A stretch of DNA of 64,000 nt, from assembly GCA_022710975.1 (NCBI GenBank), contig JAKLGA010000004.1, positions 124,001 through 188,000 of the forward strand, read 5' to 3'. The DNA comes from Myxococcota bacterium. Its GTDB lineage: Bacteria > Myxococcota > B64-G9. The first letter of the stretch is position 1. Every line of letters starts with the position of its first letter. Shown piece after piece: positions 57,251-64,000 of this stretch. The notes below the pieces were generated by a model, which saw only the letters and a program-made list of their open reading frames with translations, made no database searches and had not been told where the DNA came from. The position numbers and the translations under genes were made by a program.

Positions 57251-58584
57251 CCGGCAGCCTCCTCGTCGTCGGGCTCTGCCTCGTTGCCAAGGTCGGCGTC
57301 GTCCTCGGCCGGCGCGGGTTCGACCTCTGCCGGCAGCTTCGCCGCCGCTTCGCGTACGTCCAGCTTGCCCGTCACCACGTCGGCGATTAGGCGGGTGCGG
57401 TACTCGCGAATTGCCTTTTCGAACCGACTTATAGTTTCAGAAAGCAGTGTTTCAAGCTTCACAATGTCCACTATTCGTTGCTGTACGGAAATCGGTGGAA
57501 TCGGAATCTTCTCCTTCAGCAGAGTTCGTGGATTTAGGGGTCGGTTCCGGCCAGCTGCTCCTCGCGAATGGTGGTCAAGCAACAACGCACCGAACTTCGT
57601 CTTAAGCATCGCAAGAAGTACGGAAGCCGACAGGTATTGGAGCCGTGCTCGGAGGATCGGGAAGCGATGCGATGCGATACAGCCGGCATCACTTGTACCG
57701 GCCACCGCGATAGCGCCTTCCCATGCAAACTGTCCACTCAGAACTAGATCATCCTGCTCGATCCAGAAGAACTCCGAGTCGCCCAAGTTCGCACCTTCAG
57801 TCAGTGGCTTGTGGAAGATTCCACGACCTCGGTTGAAAAGTCCGATTGGCGTATAGGTCTGCTGCTTCTGGCGTTCGATCGGCCGCCATATCTGCTCTGC
57901 AGCCACGCCCAAACGGACACTCAGCGCTGCAGGCGACTGCATTGCACTTTCAGTTATCGTCTGGCGAATCTCACCCAGCAGTGCCAACTCGTTCCGCTTC
58001 GCCCGGATGGCACGATCCAGCCGCCCGGTCGCCCAGTCCAGGAACCGAACGATGGCTGCCTGCTCTGAGGGAGGGGGTAGGGTTACATCAATATTGCCGA
58101 GTCTCGTTTCTGATATGGCTGGATAGGCAATCCCAACCGACTCTGCCGTCACTTGATGCGTAAAAGCATCGGACTGAGCGACGTATCCGAGACATCTAGG
58201 GGTAGTGTCCGCTCGCGGCGACAAAACGGCAAACCCGGTGGAGGCCACGAGAGGCTGACTGAACTCATTCACCGTCAGCACGGCCTTGAGATAGGTGCGG
58301 ACAGTAGAGACGATCGTGTCGCCTGAACGAAGTACCCTTCTGGCCCTCGATGGGGCATCTGCGAAGCGCACGCGAGAAGGACGTTTCGCCAGTCGTCCGG
58401 TGGTCACGGAACCAATGTCGAGATAGTCAAACGCGAAATCAGGTGGCGTGTCCTCGCCAAGTGTGCGGCGATTGATTGTCACCCAGTTCTTTAGCCTTTG
58501 GACAGCCCAATGGCTCGGCACCCGCCCGAGCCACGGCAGTCCGGACTCCTTGTACTCCGGGTAGGGCTTGAGGTCGGCTATCAC
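57247..58584 (-). CDS. hsdS: Type I restriction enzyme S (specificity) subunit
   Basis: This 445-residue protein has two target-recognition domains. The first begins YPEYKESGLPWLGRVPSHW and ends LPPPSEQAAIVRFLDWA; the second ends IPPISVQQRIVDIVKLETLL. Both halves close with the conserved long helices. It sets the DNA site recognised by HsdM and HsdR. The C-terminal 40 residues are acidic and Ala/Glu-rich, unusual for HsdS. Its start overlaps the stop of the DUF262 gene by four bases, and its stop overlaps the hsdR start by four. Confidence 0.95.
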   Translation of the reverse strand: MIADLKPYPEYKESGLPWLGRVPSHWAVQRLKNWVTINRRTLGEDTPPDFAFDYLDIGSVTTGRLAKRPSRVRFADAPSRARRVLRSGDTIVSTVRTYLKAVLTVNEFSQPLVASTGFAVLSPRADTTPRCLGYVAQSDAFTHQVTAESVGIAYPAISETRLGNIDVTLPPPSEQAAIVRFLDWATGRLDRAIRAKRNELALLGEIRQTITESAMQSPAALSVRLGVAAEQIWRPIERQKQQTYTPIGLFNRGRGIFHKPLTEGANLGDSEFFWIEQDDLVLSGQFAWEGAIAVAGTSDAGCIASHRFPILRARLQYLSASVLLAMLKTKFGALLLDHHSRGAAGRNRPLNPRTLLKEKIPIPPISVQQRIVDIVKLETLLSETISRFEKAIREYRTRLIADVVTGKLDVREAAAKLPAEVEPAPAEDDADLGNEAEPDDEEAAG

Positions 58585-60683
58585 GCCTGGCCCCCGTCGC
58601 CTATCTGCCGCTCGAACGCCTGGCGCACGAGGCCAATGACATAGGGCAGCTCGTCGAGCGAGCTCAGCATCACCTCCACGTCACCATTCCCCCACCGACC
58701 AAGGCTAGTCACATCCCGGCATAAGCCCTTCGGGTCGATGATCTCGGGAAAAGGCATGTTGAGGCTCAGCCGCATCCGCTTGGTCTGCGGTACGACGTCC
58801 ACGAAGTTGGTCTCGGCCTTGTATGCCACGTACAGCTTCATGAACTCCTCGGTCACGCAGCTATCCAGCTCGAGCACCTGTCTGCGGAACGCCTGGAATA
58901 CGTCGCGGAGAGCGGGCCCCAGCAAGTGCTTGTGGTCCTCGATGGTGTAGCCTCCAACCTCCGGCCTCGTCCTCTTCCGGTAGCTCGCCACGGTCGCCTC
59001 GTCGATGCTAGGCATGGACCACACGGCGAGCGCCTGGTCGGCCAGGCGCCCGGCACGGGCTATGATGGCCGCCTCGTTCCAGGTCTCGAGCTGCCCAAGT
59101 CCCTCGTTCAGCCTGAGCGGGCTATGCTTGAAGCCGCCCGGCATGTCCCGCTTTTCGGTGAATGGCCGGTCGCCGTACTCGGAGTTGTAGCCCGTGAGGG
59201 TGAGGTTGCCCAGGGTGTGCAGGTACTGTTCCTGGACCTGCTGGTGCTTCTCGCCAAGCGCCTGCTTCCAGGCGGCCGAGAGCTCAGGATTCTGCGGGAG
59301 GATGTGCTCAATGGTGACTTCGCCCATCGCCACGCGCTCTTTGCGGCCGTGGTTCTCCATCTTGCGTAGCCAGTAGCTGCGGCTGCGGAAGTTGTACAGG
59401 TCGCGCGTCTGCAGGGCGCGCTTGAACTCCTCATCCCCGGGGAACCGCCGGTAGGAGGGCAGAAGGAGGAAGTGGGCCTGGATACTCTCGAGGTAGCGGT
59501 CCTTCTTGAGCGCCTTGCCGAACGTGGCGAAGGTCTTGTTCATCGAGTTGGTGGGGATGGAGCAGATGGCGCGACGGAAGACGTAGGCCTCGACCATCCG
59601 TACGGCCGCCTCGAAGTCCTCTGCCTTGAGCCTCTGGTTCGCAAAGTCGTCGTACAGCTCGAGCAGGAACGGGTAGGCCACGTCTACCTTCAGCTCCCGT
59701 AGGTCCTTGAAGGCGAGCTTGAGTCCGGCCTCCTGTTCATTCCCCAGCGCCATGGCGCAGAAGTACCGGGCGAAGGCACGGATTTCCTTTACCAGCGCCT
59801 CGATGCCCGCCCCCACCACGGGCTTCGTGCGGGAATGGTCCTTGAACGCCTCATACACCTCGTGCTCGCGCGGGATGTCGCCCGTCTTCACGGTGAGGTA
59901 GTGGCGCATGAAGCTGTCGAACCGGGCGTCGTAGGCCTCCTGGCCGAAGTCCTGCTCCATCGGCCGCCAGTACTCCATGTAGAGCCGGTTCTGGAGCTCG
60001 GGCTCGAGCCCCATGAGGATGAAGTTGCGGATGAGGTCGGCCTGGCTCAGCTCCTTGCCGGTCGAGTTCATGCTCTCGAAGATGAGCTGCGGGTTGTCCT
60101 GGTCGCGGCTGAGTGCCACGTCCACGATGACCAGCTTGCCGAGCCCCTGGAACACTCCAGCCAGGTCGCCCTTCTGGCCCTCGATGAGCCGCTCGAACAT
60201 CTCGAAGTTCTCTTGCACCCGCAGCGAAGGCTCCCTGGGCAGCTCCGTGTTCCGGATGACGGCCTTGAGGGTGTCGTTGTCAGTCTGGGAGAGGAGCAGC
60301 TTGAAGAAGCGGTCGCCCTTCTCGAGCCGGTTCGTGAGGTAGTACTCGCGCAGTTTGTTGGCCGACAAGCCGTCCACGGGCTCGTCTTCGCCCACAGCGC
60401 GAGCCAGCGCCTCGAGCAGGAGAGACACTGTGGTCAGCCGCTGCTGTCCGTCGATCACCAGGAGTGGCGCCTGGTGCGTGACCTGCGAGAGCCCCTGCTC
60501 GATGTAGACGATTGAGCCGATGAAGTGGACGGAGATGGCGTCGCTCGATCCCGCCCGAACGATATCGTCCCAGAGCTGCTGGACCTGCTTCTCGGTCCAG
60601 GAGTAGGTGCGCTGGTAGATCGGGATGATGAACTGCTGCGACTTGTGGAGGAAGGTGAGCAGCTTGGCTTCGTTGGCTTTCAC
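58581..60683 (-). CDS. DUF262/DUF1524 protein embedded in the type I operon
   Basis: This is a 700-residue protein. The DUF262 N-terminus has FIIPIYQRTYSWTEKQVQQL and LLVIDGQQRLTTVSLL. LIFESMNSTGKELSQADLIR follows (about 200). The DUF1524 HNH-like motif is TIEHILPQNP near residue 458, then LGNLTLTGYN. It is a full-length GmrSD-like protein, so it may be a second restriction enzyme against modified DNA, carried with the methylation-sensitive one. It overlaps hsdM and hsdS by four bases on each side (ATGA), which shows it is a fixed part of the operon. Confidence 0.9.
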   Translation of the reverse strand: MKANEAKLLTFLHKSQQFIIPIYQRTYSWTEKQVQQLWDDIVRAGSSDAISVHFIGSIVYIEQGLSQVTHQAPLLVIDGQQRLTTVSLLLEALARAVGEDEPVDGLSANKLREYYLTNRLEKGDRFFKLLLSQTDNDTLKAVIRNTELPREPSLRVQENFEMFERLIEGQKGDLAGVFQGLGKLVIVDVALSRDQDNPQLIFESMNSTGKELSQADLIRNFILMGLEPELQNRLYMEYWRPMEQDFGQEAYDARFDSFMRHYLTVKTGDIPREHEVYEAFKDHSRTKPVVGAGIEALVKEIRAFARYFCAMALGNEQEAGLKLAFKDLRELKVDVAYPFLLELYDDFANQRLKAEDFEAAVRMVEAYVFRRAICSIPTNSMNKTFATFGKALKKDRYLESIQAHFLLLPSYRRFPGDEEFKRALQTRDLYNFRSRSYWLRKMENHGRKERVAMGEVTIEHILPQNPELSAAWKQALGEKHQQVQEQYLHTLGNLTLTGYNSEYGDRPFTEKRDMPGGFKHSPLRLNEGLGQLETWNEAAIIARAGRLADQALAVWSMPSIDEATVASYRKRTRPEVGGYTIEDHKHLLGPALRDVFQAFRRQVLELDSCVTEEFMKLYVAYKAETNFVDVVPQTKRMRLSLNMPFPEIIDPKGLCRDVTSLGRWGNGDVEVMLSSLDELPYVIGLVRQAFERQIGDGGQA

Positions 60684-62983
60684 TTCTTGCCCCCCTTCAG
60701 CAGCCCGTCCAAGAGACCTTCGGTCTCCTTCTCAATGGCCAGGATGTCGGCGCGGATCTCCTCCAGGGTGCGCAGCGGCTGCGGCTTGTAGAAGTGCCGG
60801 GTGAAGCTCACCTCGTAGCCCACCTTGGTGGCCCCCTCCTTGATCCACGCATCCGGAGTGTAGGGCAGCACCTCGCGCTTGATGAAGGCCTCGACACCTC
60901 CCTCTTCGAGGAGAGGTACCTGCTCGGTGTCGCGCAGCTCGGAGTCGGGCTCGTACTCGACCACGACCGTCTTGCCTCCCACCTTGGCCTCGAACAGGCC
61001 GTGCAGCGGGTCGGCCTTGGCCTTGCCCGGCTTGTACACCTTGCCGATCACCGGCGGCGCACCCTCGACCCGGAAGCTCACGGCGTTCATGAGCTGCTTC
61101 CGGTCCGCGGCCGACAGCCGGATGTCCGCCTTCTCGAGCGCGGCGTCCACCTGATCGCTGAATGCGTTGTAGTCCTCGAAGAGCTTGTCCCCAAGCGCCC
61201 GCCGGAGCAGACCTGCCACCTCGACCAGCCTCGCGTCCCGCTCCCAGGTCTTGGGGTCCAGAAGCTTCTTCCGCTTCTTGTCAGACAGCCCCTTTTTCTT
61301 GCCCCCGCCTTCCTCGTCGTCGTCCCCTTCCTCGTCGGTGCCCCAGTCGTCGAGCCGTTTCTCGACCGCCTTGGTTACCTTGGCGAAGTCGGTGAACAGC
61401 CTGTCGCCGAGGTCCTCGTACAGCGCGGAGCGGATTTCCTCATCGCCCGAGTTGAAGCGGAGCGGCTCGATGGCCTTGGGGGTGAGCTGACCGTGCAGCC
61501 TGAGGGGCCGCTCCACCACCACCTTCCTGTAGCCGAACGCCTCGTTGGGGAAGATCTTCGACTCGGGCGTCTCCTTGAACTCGTGGAAGGTCTTGCAGAT
61601 GCGCTCGATGTCCTCGGGCGAGAGCTCGCAGTTCTTCTTGCCCAGGTTCTTACGCAGCGGCTTGAACCACTGGGTCGCGTCGATGAGCTGGACCTTGCCC
61701 TTGCGCTGCGCAGGCTTCTTGTTGGAGAGCACCCAGACGTAGGTGGCGATGCCTGTGTTGTAGAACATGTTGAGCGGCAGGGCCACGATGGCCTCTAGCC
61801 AGTCGTTCTCGATCAGCCAGCGGCGGATGTTGCTCTCGCCCTGGCCCGCGTCGCCGGTGAAGAGCGAGCTGCCGTTGTGGACCTCGGCGATGCGGCTCCC
61901 GAGCGCGGACTTGGGGTTCATCTTCGAGACCATGTTGGCCAGGAAGAGCATCTGCCCGTCGCTCGAGCGGGTGATCAGCGACAGCTCCTCGCCCTGGTGC
62001 ATCACCCTGAAGCGCGGATCGCTAAAGCCCTCCTTGCCCCCCATGGTCTCGAGGTCCTTCTTCCAGCTCTTCCCGTAGGGCGGGTTCGAGAGCATGAAGT
62101 CGAACTCCTTGGCCGGGAAGGCGTCGTGCGCCAGGGTGGACCACTCGGCCCCGCCCCGGATGTGGTCGGCGTTGTCGCCCTCGCCCTTGAGCAGCATGTC
62201 CGCCTTGCACACCGCGAAGGTCTCGGGGTTGATCTCCTGGCCGTAGAGCACGCTGGTGATCTTCTGCTTGCGCTTCGCGCCGAGGTCCTTGAGCGTCTCC
62301 TCGGCCACTGTCAGCATGCCGCCCGTGCCGCAGGCGCAGTCGTACAGGAGGTAGGTGCCGGATTTGAGCCGGTCCTCGATGGGCAGGAACACCAGCTCGG
62401 CCATCAGCCGGACCGCGTCGCGCGGGGTCCAGTGCTCGCCGGCCTCCTCGTTGTTCTCCTCGTTGAAGCGGCGGACCAGCTCCTCGAAGATGGTGCCCAT
62501 GGCGTGGTTGTCGATGGCCGCCGGCGAAAGGTCCACGTCAGGATCCAGGAATTTCTCGAGCAACGTGCCGATGGCGTCGTTCTTGGCGAGTGTGGGGATC
62601 TGGTTCCTGAACTTGAAGTTCTCCAGGATGTCCTGGACGTTGGGCGAGAAGCCGTCGAGGTAGTCCTCGAAGTCGGCCCGCAGCTTCTGCTGGCTGCCGA
62701 TGGACTTCAGGTCCTTCAGGGTGAACTTCGAGGTGTTGTAGAAGGCCTGGCCCGCGACCGCGCACAGGGCCGCGCGTTGCTCGGTGATCTTGGACTTGTC
62801 GAGCATCTTCTTGGTCTCGAGCACCTTCGCCTTGGTGGGCTCGAGCACGGCGTCCATGCGGCGGATGACGCACATGGGCAGGATGACGTCCGGGTACTTC
62901 CCGCGCTTGAAGAGGTCGCGCAGCACGTCGTCGGCGATTCCCCAGATGAAGGAGACGATCTTGTTGTGAGTTGCCTGGTCCAT
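60680..62983 (-). CDS. hsdM: Type I DNA methyltransferase M subunit
   Basis: This 767-residue protein has the four-helix N-terminal part (FIWGIADDVLRDLFKRGKYP), HWTPRDAVRLMAEL, the AdoMet motif CACGTGGML (about 215) and the catalytic NPPY in FMLSNPPYGKSW (about 298). It is about 250 residues longer than a common HsdM: after residue about 520 comes an acidic/Lys insert (EEGDDDEEGGGKKKGLSDKK) and a C-terminal domain shared by the long HsdM branch. It methylates adenine in the site chosen by HsdS. ATG 62983 is the first gene of the operon. Confidence 0.95.
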   Translation of the reverse strand: MDQATHNKIVSFIWGIADDVLRDLFKRGKYPDVILPMCVIRRMDAVLEPTKAKVLETKKMLDKSKITEQRAALCAVAGQAFYNTSKFTLKDLKSIGSQQKLRADFEDYLDGFSPNVQDILENFKFRNQIPTLAKNDAIGTLLEKFLDPDVDLSPAAIDNHAMGTIFEELVRRFNEENNEEAGEHWTPRDAVRLMAELVFLPIEDRLKSGTYLLYDCACGTGGMLTVAEETLKDLGAKRKQKITSVLYGQEINPETFAVCKADMLLKGEGDNADHIRGGAEWSTLAHDAFPAKEFDFMLSNPPYGKSWKKDLETMGGKEGFSDPRFRVMHQGEELSLITRSSDGQMLFLANMVSKMNPKSALGSRIAEVHNGSSLFTGDAGQGESNIRRWLIENDWLEAIVALPLNMFYNTGIATYVWVLSNKKPAQRKGKVQLIDATQWFKPLRKNLGKKNCELSPEDIERICKTFHEFKETPESKIFPNEAFGYRKVVVERPLRLHGQLTPKAIEPLRFNSGDEEIRSALYEDLGDRLFTDFAKVTKAVEKRLDDWGTDEEGDDDEEGGGKKKGLSDKKRKKLLDPKTWERDARLVEVAGLLRRALGDKLFEDYNAFSDQVDAALEKADIRLSAADRKQLMNAVSFRVEGAPPVIGKVYKPGKAKADPLHGLFEAKVGGKTVVVEYEPDSELRDTEQVPLLEEGGVEAFIKREVLPYTPDAWIKEGATKVGYEVSFTRHFYKPQPLRTLEEIRADILAIEKETEGLLDGLLKGGKK

Positions 62984-63206
62984 GGTTGCCACCACTCCTC
63001 GTTTGATCCACTTCCCGAGGGCCAACCGCCGGCCCCGTCGTTGATTTTTCCGCAGGGCACGAACTGGCTCTGGCAGGCTCCCAAGCTCTCCCCTGAGCTG
63101 CTGAAGCCGAGGTGGAGCGTACCACCTAGGCCTGCCATGCCTCAAGGGTCTTGGCCCGGATTGCCTGGCAGGTCGCGGGTTGGTGTGGTATCGTGGCGCC
63201 AAGGGG
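62984..63206. other. Divergent gap between hsdM and the HNH gene
   Basis: No gene seen. The promoter of the restriction operon should lie here on the minus strand, but none stands out. Confidence 0.4.
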
Positions 63207-64000
63207 ATGAAAGCGTACGTCGCTATCACGGACGGGGACTGGTTCGATTTCCTTTCTCGCCAGGAAGGGATCGACGAGGTCAACTTTTGGCGGCCCCGTG
63301 GCACGCGAGAATTCCGGGTGCTCCCACCTGGCGGTCTGTTCCTTTTCAAGCTCCACAGCCCCGAAAATTTCATCGTCGGGGGAGGTTTCTTTGCCCATTT
63401 TTCTCCTGCACGCATCAGCCTTGCGTGGCAGGCCTTTGGCGTGAAGAACGGGGCGCGCTCGCTGGAGGAGATGCGTACCCGGGTCGAGAAATACCGAGAA
63501 GCAGGCGAGAACAGGTTAGCGGACTATGAGGTAGGCTGCATCATCCTCGCTGAGCCTTTCTTCCTGCCTCGCGACCTGTGGATTCCCGAACCGGACAACT
63601 GGCCTAAGCACACGGTCAGCGGCAAGACCTACGACCTGGCGGTCCAGCCGGGGAAGGGGATCTGGGAGAAGGTTCAGCTCGCCCTACAGACGATGGTCCA
63701 GCCAGAGGAAGCGTCCGAGATCCCCAAGCCCGATGTCGCGAGGTATGGCGATGGTATCCTCGTTCATCCGCGCCTCGGACAGGGCGCCTTCCGCATCATG
63801 GTTACCGATGCTTACGGGAGCAGATGCGCGGTGACCCAGGAGCGGGTGCTCCCGGTCCTGGAAGCGGCGCACATCCAGCCGTATTCGGCAGGCGGGGAGC
63901 AAGCGGTGTGGAACGGGCTGCTGCTTCGAAGCGACTTCCACAAACTCTTCGATGCCGGCTACCTGACCGTGACCCCGGAGCTGAACCTAGAAGTGAGCAG
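63207..64000 (+). CDS. HNH endonuclease, 3' end outside the window
   Basis: The frame from ATG 63207 runs to the last base, giving 264 residues so far. The N-terminal 150 residues (KAYVAITDGDWFDFLSRQEG, FKLHSPENFIVGGGFF, GCIILAEPFFLPRDLW) resemble the recognition domain of predicted restriction endonucleases that couple a variable N-terminus to an HNH domain. The HNH part has VLEAAHIQPYSAGGE and GLLLRSDFHKLFDAGYL (His, His, Asn/Asp pattern). AAGGGG directly precedes the ATG with no spacing. It diverges from the type I operon and probably adds to the defence cluster. Confidence 0.8.
   Translation, partial: MKAYVAITDGDWFDFLSRQEGIDEVNFWRPRGTREFRVLPPGGLFLFKLHSPENFIVGGGFFAHFSPARISLAWQAFGVKNGARSLEEMRTRVEKYREAGENRLADYEVGCIILAEPFFLPRDLWIPEPDNWPKHTVSGKTYDLAVQPGKGIWEKVQLALQTMVQPEEASEIPKPDVARYGDGILVHPRLGQGAFRIMVTDAYGSRCAVTQERVLPVLEAAHIQPYSAGGEQAVWNGLLLRSDFHKLFDAGYLTVTPELNLEVS

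Overview
This window reads as chromosomal DNA from a very GC-rich Myxococcota (former Deltaproteobacteria) bacterium. The assignment is an inference. It rests on codon use strongly biased to G/C in the third position, a MYXO-CTERM-like tail on a secreted heparinase-like protein, many cysteine-rich lipoproteins built from tandem modules (LDL-receptor class A repeats, CDDGxP repeats, lamin-tail domains), a 1493-residue Ser/Thr kinase with WD40 repeats, PEGA and formylglycine-synthase-like proteins, and GGAGG ribosome-binding sites. No rRNA, complete tRNA, CRISPR array or transposase was seen.

Layout. 0-27 kb is a mostly secreted or surface-directed set: a 14-repeat Cys-rich protein, a heparinase-fold protein, a zinc protease translated just ahead of a metallo-beta-lactamase-fold protein, a beta-helix protein, a lipoprotein with two lamin-tail domains, an ABC1/UbiB-like kinase, a crotonase, an LDLa-repeat lipoprotein with four extra Cys-rich modules, a DUF4143 ATPase under a striking palindromic promoter, an alpha/beta hydrolase, and Sel1 and PEGA proteins. 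27-34 kb holds the kinase-WD40 protein and a SUMF1-domain protein that shares its N-terminal domain with the PEGA protein. 34.8-41.8 kb looks like an envelope module: a large lipoprotein, a multi-pass membrane protein, an OmpA-like lipoprotein, another membrane protein and an LCAT/PGAP1-like lipase.

From 41.9 kb the DNA becomes a mosaic. AT-richer blocks (41.9-45.5 kb and 49.7-54.2 kb) alternate with native GC-rich DNA and carry probable defence or conflict genes: a GmrSD-like DUF262/DUF1524 protein with a zinc-ribbon partner, a three-gene TIGR04255-like cassette, a HEPN-like protein, and a PIN-GNAT-PUA-like fusion overlapping an ASCH-domain gene. 54.2-63 kb is a type I restriction-modification operon (hsdM, a second DUF262/DUF1524 protein, hsdS, hsdR). 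Every junction is a 4-base ATGA overlap, so the DUF262 protein is embedded in the operon. A partial HNH endonuclease gene closes the window.

Non-coding structure is unusually rich. An interspersed repeat of about 120-190 bp carries a variable run of the heptamer GGAACGN. A shorter intergenic motif around GGTGGCTGGCACC recurs about a dozen times. A degenerate array with a strict 21-bp period fills about 520 bp at 46.9-47.4 kb. Gene remnants sit beside these repeats (an ORF6N-domain pseudogene, a copied scrap of the ABC1 kinase gene, a frameshifted C-terminal fragment). The best candidates for something undescribed are the embedded DUF262 restriction operon, the PIN-GNAT-PUA/ASCH pair, the TIGR04255 trio, the 21-bp array and the repeat family.
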